This document shows positions 1 to 5,696 of a stretch of 20,033 bases of DNA, one piece after another. The stretch spans positions 1-20,033 of IMG/VR virus record IMGVR_UViG_3300009079_000161; one strand, 5' to 3'. The notes under the pieces are model-generated. The model did no database searches. It was not told the DNA's origin and saw only the letters and a list, made by a program, of their open reading frames with translations. Positions within the stretch are counted from its first letter, which is position 1, and every line of letters begins with the position of its first letter. Made by a program: the position numbers and the translations under genes. This DNA comes from a virus.

Positions 1-327
1 ATGTAAAAATTGGTCAAACCCGATAACAGAAAAGAACGCAGGAAATCCATAATACTTTTCTTGTTTATAAAGTTTGCTTGTCCATCTGCTTGTCAGGTAA
101 TCAGTAATAAAATGGCAAATGAATGTTGTAATTGTAAATAATATTACGGGCATCGGCTTGAAGAAAAATAACCCGATAAAAAGCCAAGTCATACTATAAA
201 CAAATATGTGGGTAAGTAACCAGTAATTGTTTTTACTTTTATTCATTGCCATTTTCTGTGTCTGTAATAGAAAATCCGCAACCCAATGGATGAAGATTAT
301 TACTATAATTTGATATTCCGTTTTCAT
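1..327 (-). CDS. DUF3307 family membrane protein (partial, C-terminus outside window)
   Basis: This open frame starts at an ATG at 327 and runs off the left edge, giving at least 109 residues. The start MKTEYQIIVIIFIHWVADFL is followed by LQTQKMAMNKSKNNYW and LLTHIFVYSM. The pattern H-W-x-A-D-F-L-L-Q near the N-terminus, with a conserved HxxxY about 30 residues later and several hydrophobic segments, matches what I know of the DUF3307 family. This is a small polytopic membrane family of unknown function found in bacteria and phages. The ATG overlaps the stop of the upstream 68-residue gene in an ATGA arrangement, so the two are probably translationally coupled. A second conserved-looking block (HFITDYLTSRW) contains the family-style His/Asp pair. 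Function is unknown. Confidence 0.8.
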   Translation of the reverse strand, partial: MKTEYQIIVIIFIHWVADFLLQTQKMAMNKSKNNYWLLTHIFVYSMTWLFIGLFFFKPMPVILFTITTFICHFITDYLTSRWTSKLYKQEKYYGFPAFFSVIGFDQFLH

Positions 328-530
328 AATCCTTTTTCTTTTTTAAACATTTCTATCAATTCTTTTGGTGTAAATCTTTCGTTTAAATTGTCTGTTTGTT
401 TTAACATAAATTCATACCAATTAGCAAAGTTTATAGCAAAACTTTCTGTTATTTCAACAGATTTATCTCTTAAATCTTCACTTGATATTTTAGCAAATGC
501 TAATTCTAAAAACTTTTCTTTTAGTGTCAT
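324..530 (-). CDS. Hypothetical protein, 68 aa, coupled to the DUF3307 gene
   Basis: This small, mostly helical, charged protein (starts MTLKEKFLELAFAKISSEDL, ends MFKKEKGL) has no motif I recognise. Its stop overlaps the ATG of the DUF3307 gene by four bases, and its ATG lies about 33 bases after the outer core of the attC-like hairpin at 563-641. It may therefore be the first gene after the RNA-ligase cassette. It has no predicted membrane segment or signal peptide. It is called because of the coupling, the intact frame and the position in the same transcription direction. Confidence 0.6.
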   Translation of the reverse strand: MTLKEKFLELAFAKISSEDLRDKSVEITESFAINFANWYEFMLKQTDNLNERFTPKELIEMFKKEKGL

Positions 531-562
531 AATTACTTTTTGTTTTAATTACCCGCTACTTC

Positions 563-641
563 TTATAACAGGTGTTTGTAAATACCAGCCGAAATTATAG
601 GAGCGTGTAGGCTGGCATCTACAAGCACCAAAACGTTATGC
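563..641 (-). repeat. attC-like imperfect hairpin with inverse core and core sites
   Basis: Arms at 571-590 and 610-629 are inverted repeats matching at 17 of 20 positions, separated by a 19-base loop. They are framed by TTATAAC (563-569) and GTTATGC (635-641). Read on the minus strand this gives GCATAAC, stem, loop, stem, GTTATAA. That is the order of an integron attC site (RYYYAAC ... GTTRRRY), except that the fifth base of the core is T and its partner is A. It lies 3' of the RNA-ligase gene on the coding strand, the expected side for an attC. It does not look like an intrinsic terminator, because no T-tract follows the stem on either strand. Confidence 0.55.
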
Positions 642-661
642 ACAAGCACTAATTTTCGTTT

Positions 662-1372
662 TCAAAGGAAATTTACGTTATAAACTAAATCCTTTTCTTC
701 CTTGTTCATAATATATTTTCCTGCTTCAAAATCACTTCTTACCCATTTTGCAAGAAAATCTACTTTACCTCTTCTTTCAACTCTATAAACCATTCCTTCG
801 GGTTTTTCATCAGGCATAATTCCATAGGTTTTTTTGTTTAGTTCTGGCAATATATTTTCAACAATTTCTGGTTTTCCTCTGTGTAATAATCGTGGAAGTT
901 GTATTTCATATTTATTATAAAAACTATCCAAAACATCAAAAGGGCTTCTTTCATTATTTACTGTAAAATGGTCAAAGAAAACTATCGGTTGTAATCGGCT
1001 ATCAATATTATATTTTATTCCGTGTGCTTGTGCCAACCATTCTCCTGTAATCCTTTCTCCATTTTCTAACAAATCCATCCAAGTCATTATGTTTTTATAA
1101 ACCCAATCGCTAAATAAATGATGTTGCTTGTAAGGGCTTGTATTTGCAATATACCCACTTCTTGTAAGTGCAACTATTCTATTGTCAATTTTTCCAATTC
1201 CTACGTTAGAACCATCATATTTTTCAAAAACAAATATTTCATCGTTTTTATCTCTAACTTTTTCAGTTAATATTCTTTCTTGTCCTTTGTCAATAAAATG
1301 GTCGCCAGTTCCCAATTTTGAATTTGACAAGTGAGGAATTGAACCGTAATTTTTAATACCTAATGGTTTCAT
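662..1372 (-). CDS. RNA ligase family protein (nucleotidyltransferase fold)
   Basis: The 236-residue protein carries the covalent nucleotidyltransferase motifs. Motif I is EKYDGSNVG with the adenylated lysine at K51. GEWLAQAHG (110-118) fits motif III, VFFDHF (131-136) motif IIIa, EGMVYR (192-197) motif IV and FLAKWVR (206-212) motif V. The N-terminal YGSIPHL...GDH block is typical of a widespread bacterial and phage RNA_ligase family. The expected role is ATP-dependent sealing or repair of cut RNA, for example tRNA cleaved by a host defence nuclease; the substrate here is unknown. I chose ATG 1372. The frame stays open to 1492, but that extension (40 residues) crosses a terminator tail, a promoter-like element and an attC-like core, and it resembles no family start. 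The gene sits alone between attC-like cores at 1404-1410 and 563-641, as in a gene cassette. Confidence 0.85.
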   Translation of the reverse strand: MKPLGIKNYGSIPHLSNSKLGTGDHFIDKGQERILTEKVRDKNDEIFVFEKYDGSNVGIGKIDNRIVALTRSGYIANTSPYKQHHLFSDWVYKNIMTWMDLLENGERITGEWLAQAHGIKYNIDSRLQPIVFFDHFTVNNERSPFDVLDSFYNKYEIQLPRLLHRGKPEIVENILPELNKKTYGIMPDEKPEGMVYRVERRGKVDFLAKWVRSDFEAGKYIMNKEEKDLVYNVNFL

Positions 1373-1403
1373 ATGTTCGTTTAATTTAAAATCCCGTGCC
1401 AGC

Positions 1404-1410
1404 GTATAAC
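1404..1410 (-). repeat. attC-like core site upstream of the RNA ligase
   Basis: The minus strand reads GTTATAC followed by GC. It matches the integron core GTTRRRY at six of seven positions, and it is the same GTTAT type as the cores of the hairpin at 563-641. It lies 32 bases before the ligase ATG and would be the 5' junction of a one-gene cassette of about 840 bases. No paired stem is visible on its upstream side. Confidence 0.4.
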
Positions 1411-1449
1411 ACACAGTTGTAGTTATTGTTTTATTATTAATTTCTTTTA

Positions 1450-1457
1450 CAAAAATA
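1450..1457 (-). promoter_or_regulatory. Possible promoter -7 element upstream of the RNA ligase segment
   Basis: The minus strand reads TATTTTTG, a match to TAnnTTTG. The nearest upstream TTTG (1482-1485) is 24 bases away, longer than the 19-20 seen at the other sites, and overlaps the terminator behind the helicase gene. It would start transcription just before the cassette junction at 1410. This is a weak call. Confidence 0.25.
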
Positions 1458-1472
1458 TAACTTTTTTGGATA

Positions 1473-1513
1473 TAAAAAAAACAAACCCTCAAAAATTTTA
1501 CTTTAAGAAGGTT
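1473..1513 (-). terminator. Intrinsic terminator downstream of the helicase gene
   Basis: On the minus strand AACCTTC (1513-1507) can pair with GAGGGTT (1490-1484) in a 7-bp stem with one G-U pair, with a 16-base AT-rich loop that can pair further. A T-rich run (TGTTTTTTTTATA) follows at once. It begins about 24 bases after the helicase stop and would separate the replication unit from the RNA-ligase segment. Confidence 0.55.
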
Positions 1514-1536
1514 ATTTATATTAAATCTAAATAGTA

Positions 1537-2673
1537 TTAAAATGGCTCATCTTTTTTACTATCTTGAAAAGATACTCCAAAAGCGTCATTTAAACTTGCA
1601 GGTTCAATAGGTATTGGTTCAAAAACAGGTGTAGAGTTGAATATAGGTGTTGAGAATGAAGAAAGCTCTGTTTTTACTTCTACACTTTGCTTCATCTTTT
1701 CAAATTGTTCTGCTGTAAGTTCCATTTTCTTTATAAAAAGGTTTTTATACGGGTGGTCAGATTCACGAGTTTTAAGTACAAATTTGAACATATTACTTAA
1801 AGTATTGAAAGAAACTTTTCCATTTTTATCCTCATCTTGCATATCATCTTTTAACCACTCATATCGGTCAGGATTAACCTTCAAATAACTATTTACACCA
1901 AGTTTGAAAGGGTCAACTAAAACAACAATATAAGAACATAAAAATTCAAAATGCGAACTCCCATAAATCATAGCTGTTGTTGGTATCATAGAGTTATCTC
2001 TATCTTTAATATTTACTAAACTGCCACGATTCATCTGTGAAAGAAGTAAAAAATAAACATTTTTAAACTCTTTTCTCAATTGGTTAATATAACTTGTTAG
2101 AGCTTCCAAAGGGTCTTGAAAAGCATCATCTTTTTTAAGTAATAAACAATGGTCAATACAAATAACTAAAGCAGAAGATTCTTTGTTTAATTCACAAAAA
2201 GTTTTAGTCATTTCATAAAACTCTTTAACTGTTACAGACTCTTCACAAATATATCGTCTATCATCTTGTAAACTTTCATAATATTTCTTTACTACTTCTT
2301 TTTCTTCTTCTGTAAACTCATTAGTTAAAATTTCACTCTTTTTCTTAGAAGTAAGTTTATTTGTGTCACGTAAAATTCTATTTAGGAATTTCATCTCCAA
2401 CTGAAACTCTAATGTTTTTATATTTTTTGCATCAGGGTTTACTTTTTCATCTAATATTTGGTCAAGAGTGTCATAAAGCATTTTGGTTTTACCTACACCT
2501 GAATTAGCAGCATATAAGACACAGTCAGAAGGTAGTAAACCTGTTATATGACAGTCTATAGCCTCATCACCTGTGCGAAGTAATTGCTTGTCCCCCTGTT
2601 GTAGCTTATTTAAATATGAAAAAGCTTCTGTAGCTAATTGTCCTGCTCTTTTTATTCTACTGTCTAATTGCAT
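1537..2673 (-). CDS. DnaB-like replicative DNA helicase
   Basis: The 378-residue protein has a RecA-type ATPase core. Walker A is ANSGVGKT (56-63, K62/T63). Walker B is the hydrophobic strand ALVICIDH with D174. A DnaB-type sensor strand FLLLSQMNR ends at R216, with Q213 where DnaB family proteins carry the H4 glutamine. The segment before Walker A is short, so the DnaB N-terminal primase-interaction domain is absent or much reduced, as in many phage helicases. The C-terminal 50 residues are Pro/Ser-rich and acidic (ends KKDEPF) and are probably a flexible partner-binding tail. It is expected to unwind the phage fork 5'-3' as a hexamer. The ATG directly follows the stop of the zinc-ribbon nuclease gene (TAAATG), so both share one transcript that ends at the terminator at 1473-1513. 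No primase gene is in the window. Confidence 0.85.
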   Translation of the reverse strand: MQLDSRIKRAGQLATEAFSYLNKLQQGDKQLLRTGDEAIDCHITGLLPSDCVLYAANSGVGKTKMLYDTLDQILDEKVNPDAKNIKTLEFQLEMKFLNRILRDTNKLTSKKKSEILTNEFTEEEKEVVKKYYESLQDDRRYICEESVTVKEFYEMTKTFCELNKESSALVICIDHCLLLKKDDAFQDPLEALTSYINQLRKEFKNVYFLLLSQMNRGSLVNIKDRDNSMIPTTAMIYGSSHFEFLCSYIVVLVDPFKLGVNSYLKVNPDRYEWLKDDMQDEDKNGKVSFNTLSNMFKFVLKTRESDHPYKNLFIKKMELTAEQFEKMKQSVEVKTELSSFSTPIFNSTPVFEPIPIEPASLNDAFGVSFQDSKKDEPF

Positions 2674-3660
2674 TTATTTATATTTTGTATTAATCTCTTC
2701 AAAACAAGATAAGTCTAACTCTTTAAAACATTCATATCTACCTCCAAAAATATTTTTTGGGATATATTTATTATCTTTATTACAATTTTTTAATCCTTCC
2801 TCTAACTCACAAATAATTCTTGCATTTTCAAGAGGTATCTCTTTTACTATTTCATAATTATAAGGTAGAGATTTATTACTCTTAAAACGTTGTTTTGTTT
2901 TTAGATATGTTCTACCTATTTTATAAAACTCTTCGTTATCATCCCAGCATCTTATAACGTATACTTTAAAAGAGTCAAAATTTTTACTTTTTTCTCCTGC
3001 CTTTTGCCAAGCACTATACCCCCATCCTGAGGGGCATTCCTTCATCTTAATTAGTCTGCTATCGTTCCCACATCTTGGACAACCTTGTCCTTTTAGATGA
3101 TTAGGGACACTTTGAGTAAAAAGTCCATGCTTTTTGCACATAATTTGTATATCGGATGCCATACCTTTATAACTCCCCTCTTTGTATTCATAGGTATCTC
3201 CATGTATCTTAAAAATCTCCTTTTTAAAAATACTAAAACTTAATACCTTCTTTTCGCTTGTTTTTACTACCCCACAATCGTAGCACCCATGCCCTTGTAA
3301 GTGTGAGTTTGCCTCTTGTTCAAAATCTCCATGTATCGGACAAGTTATTGTAACTTTTTCAGAACTTATTGTGTAAACAGTTTTTGAATAGTCATAAAAA
3401 TTATTATGTACTTTTTTTGAAATTTCTATAAATTCTCCTTTTTCTCTTCTTATTTTATCCCCTATTAATTTATTCGCACAAGTTTTACAACCTGCCCCAC
3501 TTAGATGAGTATTAGCAATTTGTTCAAACTCACCATGTATTTTGCAAGTAATAGTTACACTTAAAGAAGATTTTTTATAATCAGTGTGTTTATAACTATA
3601 CTTTTCTCCGTGTATTTTTTCAGCTTTTTCAATAAATTCTTCTGTTGTTAATTTTTTCAT
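2674..3660 (-). CDS. Zinc-ribbon repeat (DUF723-like) protein with C-terminal GIY-YIG-like (T5orf172/MUG113) domain
   Basis: The 328-residue protein has three tandem repeats of about 68 residues. Each begins F-x-(6)-H-(G/N)-x-x-Y-x-Y, carries C-x2-HG-x-F, and ends H-L-x-G-x-GC-x2-C. The metal sets are C39/H42/C58/C61, C107/H110/C126/C129 and C175/H178/C194/C197. Residues 231-312 resemble a GIY-YIG-like T5orf172 or MUG113 domain: VYVI at 233-236, FYKIGRT at 245-251, an acidic E288/E289 pair and FGGRYECF at 305-312. Known relatives are phage and mobile-element proteins thought to be free-standing homing-type nucleases, the zinc units binding DNA. It lies directly before the helicase gene, a typical spot for such an insertion, and behind its own promoter and structured leader. 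Nuclease activity is inferred, not shown by a complete classical GIY...YIG signature. Confidence 0.75.
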   Translation of the reverse strand: MKKLTTEEFIEKAEKIHGEKYSYKHTDYKKSSLSVTITCKIHGEFEQIANTHLSGAGCKTCANKLIGDKIRREKGEFIEISKKVHNNFYDYSKTVYTISSEKVTITCPIHGDFEQEANSHLQGHGCYDCGVVKTSEKKVLSFSIFKKEIFKIHGDTYEYKEGSYKGMASDIQIMCKKHGLFTQSVPNHLKGQGCPRCGNDSRLIKMKECPSGWGYSAWQKAGEKSKNFDSFKVYVIRCWDDNEEFYKIGRTYLKTKQRFKSNKSLPYNYEIVKEIPLENARIICELEEGLKNCNKDNKYIPKNIFGGRYECFKELDLSCFEEINTKYK

Positions 3661-3662
3661 TT

Positions 3663-3776
3663 TGGCTTAAAAATAATAATGCCCAAAGATACTTTATAAC
3701 GGCTCTGACCTCGTTACTCCATATCAATGGGCTATTTCTTTTAGTTTCTAAATTGTCAGAGCGAAACTTTAAGCCA
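3663..3776 (-). ncRNA. Structured RNA leader with a possible pseudoknot, ahead of the zinc-ribbon nuclease gene
   Basis: On the minus strand several complementary segments interlock. P1: TGGCTTAAA (3776-3768) with TTTAAGCCA (3671-3663), 9 bp, no mismatch. P2: GCTCTGAC (3762-3755) with GTCAGAGC (3709-3702), 8 bp, no mismatch. P3 inside P2: TTTAG-AAA-CTAAA (3752-3740). A segment of the P2 loop, AATAGCCCA (3736-3728), pairs with TGGGCATT (3685-3678) outside P2 with one bulged A, which would make a pseudoknot. CCAT-TGAT-ATGG (3730-3719) is a competing small hairpin. P1 ends two bases before the ATG at 3660, so folding would occlude translation initiation. If transcription starts 3-5 bases after the -7 box, P1 loses its outermost pairs. 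I do not recognise an Rfam family. It could be a cis-regulatory leader or a separate small RNA. Confidence 0.6.
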
Positions 3777-3808
3777 CAAATATAGTAAATAAAAATGAGG
3801 TATGCAAA
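3777..3808 (-). promoter_or_regulatory. Bacteroidetes-type promoter for the leader and nuclease-helicase unit
   Basis: The minus strand has TTTG (3808-3805), a 20-base spacer and TATATTTG (3784-3777). This matches the Bacteroidetes sigma consensus TTTG / TAnnTTTG. It lies in the gap after the winged-helix gene (stop at 3825) and points into the structured leader. Confidence 0.7.
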
Positions 3809-3824
3809 TTAGTTAAATTATTTA

Positions 3825-4421
3825 TTATGTTTTTAACCTACTTTCGATATATTGTCTAACCTCTTTCTCGTGTTGTTCCCAAAACTGATATAAGGAGGAG
3901 TCTTCTATATTTGATTTAAAGTTTCCATACTTATTTTTATTTCTGTCCATGAAAATATTCTCTAATTTTTTTGTAAAAGTATGAACAGATAGAAAATAGT
4001 CGCATAAATAGTAAAATTCATGTAAAGAAAGTCCTAAATGATGCCTTAAAATACTAATGTAAATTGAGATTAACTTTTTATTACCTATAACTCTATCTGT
4101 ATCTTCATTGTTTAAATATATTTCACATAAATAATTACGCATCTTAACATCTCCATCTGTAACTTCGGGTGTTGTCAAATCATCAATCCACTCATTCCCC
4201 AAAGATGTCAACCTAACTGTATTATAGTCGTTTTGAGACTTGTTTTTAGGTTTTACAAAAGTTACTAAGCTTGTATCTCTAAACTTCTCTAAAACATCTT
4301 TAAAGTGGTATTCTATTGCTCCTGAATTATCTTCTGTTTTATTTCCTTTTACGGCAAGTAGAAAAGCAAAATCTAAAGGTGTTAGATTACGAGATGTTAA
4401 TAGTTTATAGTTTAAATACAT
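3825..4421 (-). CDS. Hypothetical protein, 198 aa, probable N-terminal winged helix
   Basis: I cannot assign a family. The first 80 residues (start MYLNYKLLTSRNLTPLDFAF, then a short helical stretch, then TVRLTSLGNEWIDDL around 68-82) have the rhythm of a winged-helix fold: helices, a variable wing, and a 'LT..G..W' strand-helix ending. The remaining 110 residues are helical and end in a charged segment (HEKEVRQYIESRLKT). DNA binding in replication or transcription would fit the neighbourhood, but no motif proves it. It follows the 91-residue gene by a few bases and is the last gene before the promoter and RNA leader at 3663-3808. Confidence 0.7.
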   Translation of the reverse strand: MYLNYKLLTSRNLTPLDFAFLLAVKGNKTEDNSGAIEYHFKDVLEKFRDTSLVTFVKPKNKSQNDYNTVRLTSLGNEWIDDLTTPEVTDGDVKMRNYLCEIYLNNEDTDRVIGNKKLISIYISILRHHLGLSLHEFYYLCDYFLSVHTFTKKLENIFMDRNKNKYGNFKSNIEDSSLYQFWEQHEKEVRQYIESRLKT

Positions 4422-4426
4422 AATTA

Positions 4427-4702
4427 TTATTTTTTACTTACGGGACTAACTCCAAGATATACATTCACTCTAATAGAATTTTTAGCTAACTTAGTAAGTC
4501 TTTTATTCTTTAAATGTTTTTCTATAATCTCATCCATAAGCTCTTGTTCTATGAAGTAGTTTTCAAATGGAATTATTTTCTGCCCTTCGTTGTTTCTTTC
4601 TGCTGAGTTTAAAAGCTCATCGAAATCAACTTTAGGTTCTGAATTTTCATAAAGTTCTTTATATATATTCCAAATTATTTTTTGTGCTTTAGTTTCTTTC
4701 AT
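4427..4702 (-). CDS. Hypothetical phage protein, 91 aa
   Basis: This small protein starts MKETKAQKIIWNIYKELYEN and ends VNVYLGVSPVSKK. The central FDELL...NERGQK-like stretch (here FDELLNSAERNNEGQK), then IPFENYFIEQ, and the terminal Y-L-G-x-S-P motif recall short conserved proteins of Bacteroidetes phages whose function I do not know. I prefer ATG 4702, which overlaps the stop of the 33-residue membrane ORF as ATGA; a start three codons earlier at 4711 is also possible. There is no membrane segment. Confidence 0.65.
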   Translation of the reverse strand: MKETKAQKIIWNIYKELYENSEPKVDFDELLNSAERNNEGQKIIPFENYFIEQELMDEIIEKHLKNKRLTKLAKNSIRVNVYLGVSPVSKK

Positions 4703-4800
4703 AATACCCATTTTAATAGTTTAACCATTAACCAAACTTCAGCAATAAAAACTAAAATATAAAAAATAACAGTTAAGAAAAAAGTTATTCTATTTTTCAT
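4699..4800 (-). CDS. Small membrane protein, 33 aa
   Basis: This short frame starts with ATG at 4800, which overlaps the stop of the MazG-like gene, and its TGA at 4699-4701 overlaps the next ATG at 4702. It encodes MKNRITFFLTVIFYILVFIA followed by EVWLMVKLLKWVL. That is one hydrophobic helix (about residues 5-25) with a positive N-terminus and an amphipathic tail. Coupling on both sides supports it as a real gene filling the gap. A single-helix protein of this kind could be a small holin-like or regulatory membrane peptide, but nothing specific shows this. Confidence 0.5.
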   Translation of the reverse strand: MKNRITFFLTVIFYILVFIAEVWLMVKLLKWVL

Positions 4801-5143
4801 CTTTCACAAAAACTCCGTCTACCATTTTTCCTGTGCGTTTAGAAATAACATTATAAGCTGATTCTAAACAGTCTGTAAGTTTTAATCCTTGAAGTTCTGC
4901 TCCGATAATAATAGTAACAAGAATATCTCCTAACGCATCTTTAATCTCCTCTTTAGTATTAACTCTTTTACCTTTACTATTTTCAAATTCTTCTAAACCT
5001 TCTTCTTGAACTTCAACAGCTTCTATTAATTCTTTAACTTCTTCAAATGTTTTTCCTGCTTGTGCTAATGGTGTAGCTTTATCTAAAATTCCTTTACTCT
5101 TTGCCCATTCAATTACTAATGGTTCTAATTCATTGTATTTCAT
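4790..5143 (-). CDS. MazG-like nucleotide pyrophosphohydrolase
   Basis: The 117-residue all-helical protein has the MazG/dUTPase-superfamily metal motifs: a first EExxE-type helix (FEEVKELIEAVE) and a second helix with E-x2-D-A-L-G-D (EEIKDALGDI), followed by a long hydrophobic helix. The family hydrolyses (d)NTPs to (d)NMP and pyrophosphate; phage versions are thought to adjust nucleotide or ppGpp pools. The length fits single-domain MazG proteins. I chose ATG 5143 (MKYNELEPLVIEWAKSKGIL) because it overlaps the upstream stop as ATGA; the longer frame to 5176 lies inside the preceding gene. It sits with thyX and nrdAB in a nucleotide-metabolism region. Confidence 0.8.
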   Translation of the reverse strand: MKYNELEPLVIEWAKSKGILDKATPLAQAGKTFEEVKELIEAVEVQEEGLEEFENSKGKRVNTKEEIKDALGDILVTIIIGAELQGLKLTDCLESAYNVISKRTGKMVDGVFVKDEK

Positions 5144-5352
5144 AAATATATTTTTTCTAATTCTTGTGTATTCCAATTAAATTTCTTAACGTCCTTTTTA
5201 ATTATATCTAAACTTTTTTTGTTTAAGTTTTCTGTTACTGTTGTATAAATATCTCCTTTTGTTCCGAATTTATGAAAAGTGGCTGTTTCACCATTGTCAA
5301 AATCAAAAGCTAAGTACTCTCCAATGTTATAAATTTTAATTACTTTAAGCAT
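5140..5352 (-). CDS. Hypothetical protein, 70 aa
   Basis: The protein starts MLKVIKIYNIGEYLAFDFDN and ends WNTQELEKIYL. It is alternating beta-like in the first half (KVIKIY, YLAFDF, ETATFHKFG) and helical in the second. I know no family for it. ATG 5352 is chosen because a longer frame to 5412 overlaps a separate mini-ORF in a better context. The gene is coupled to the MazG-like gene through an ATGA overlap and belongs to the unit started by the promoter at 5440-5471. Confidence 0.55.
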   Translation of the reverse strand: MLKVIKIYNIGEYLAFDFDNGETATFHKFGTKGDIYTTVTENLNKKSLDIIKKDVKKFNWNTQELEKIYL

Positions 5353-5416
5353 TTTTCTTAAATTTTTCTTCTGACAAGTATTTTGATTGCACTTCCAAAT
5401 CTTTAGTTTCACTCAT
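5345..5416 (-). CDS. Possible mini-ORF, 23 aa
   Basis: The first ATG after the promoter at 5440-5471 opens a 23-codon frame, MSETKDLEVQSKYLSEEKFK plus KNA, whose stop overlaps the next ATG (ATGCTTAA). It could be a real small protein or a leader ORF used for translational coupling. Support is only positional. Confidence 0.3.
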   Translation of the reverse strand: MSETKDLEVQSKYLSEEKFKKNA

Positions 5417-5439
5417 AATTTATTTTTTAATTTCTTTTG

Positions 5440-5471
5440 CAAATATATGATAAAATATTAACTCCTACAAG
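5440..5471 (-). promoter_or_regulatory. Bacteroidetes-type promoter for the mazG-region unit
   Basis: The minus strand has CTTG (5471-5468), a 20-base spacer and TATATTTG (5447-5440). The -7 box matches TAnnTTTG exactly and the upstream box keeps the TTG core. It lies just downstream of the 55-residue ORF (stop at 5478) and directs transcription toward 5416 and below. Confidence 0.6.
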
Positions 5472-5477
5472 AAAAAA

Positions 5478-5645
5478 CTAAAAAATCTTTTCTGTTGCTA
5501 TTAATCTTTTTGCTTTCAACTTATCTTCTAAACTAAGTAATCTGTATAAACCTAAGATATTTTCTACCTCTTTGTTTAAAAACTCTTCACTATCTTTCTC
5601 TCTAAAACTCTCGTCTAAGTAAAATTTTTGTACACTATCACTCAT
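5478..5645 (-). CDS. Hypothetical protein, 55 aa
   Basis: The frame from ATG 5645 to the TAG at 5478 encodes a charged, helical protein (MSDSVQKFYLDESFREKDSE..., ending KRLIATEKIF). It fills the space between thyX and the promoter at 5440-5471, has normal phage-like codon use, and ends just before that promoter, which suggests a genuine last gene of the thyX unit. No family is recognised. Confidence 0.5.
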   Translation of the reverse strand: MSDSVQKFYLDESFREKDSEEFLNKEVENILGLYRLLSLEDKLKAKRLIATEKIF

Positions 5646-5671
5646 AATATTATTTATTGTTTTTATTTTAC

Positions 5672-5688
5672 ACGGCGATTATTGCCGT
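5672..5688 (-). other. GC-rich hairpin in the thyX 3' region
   Basis: ACGGC (5688-5684 on the minus strand) pairs with GCCGT (5676-5672) around a 7-base loop, eight bases after the thyX stop. The minus strand is followed by A-rich rather than T-rich sequence, so it is not a standard terminator for this strand. It may be an mRNA-stabilising stem. It stands out in very AT-rich DNA. Confidence 0.35.
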
Positions 5689-5696
5689 TATTGTTG

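Noticed and set aside
286-600. Plus-strand open frame of 104 codons
   Set aside because: It overlaps the minus-strand 68-residue gene, the DUF3307 start and the attC-like hairpin, and its product is a low-complexity Phe/Ser/Ile-rich string typical of an antisense shadow.
563-641. The attC-like hairpin as a simple intrinsic terminator
   Set aside because: No T-tract follows the stem on the minus strand, the stem has mismatches and a large loop, and it is framed by matching GTTAT cores.
1373-1492. N-terminal extension of the RNA ligase to the upstream ATG at 1492
   Set aside because: The extension lies over a terminator tail, a promoter-like element and the attC-like core, and does not resemble the family N-terminus, which begins at MKPLGIKNYGSIPHL.
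3663-3776. The structured RNA as a tRNA, group I intron or hammerhead ribozyme
   Set aside because: The closing stem resembles an acceptor stem, but there is no T-loop or anticodon arm. No group I P7 core and no CTGATGA/GAAA hammerhead core are visible.
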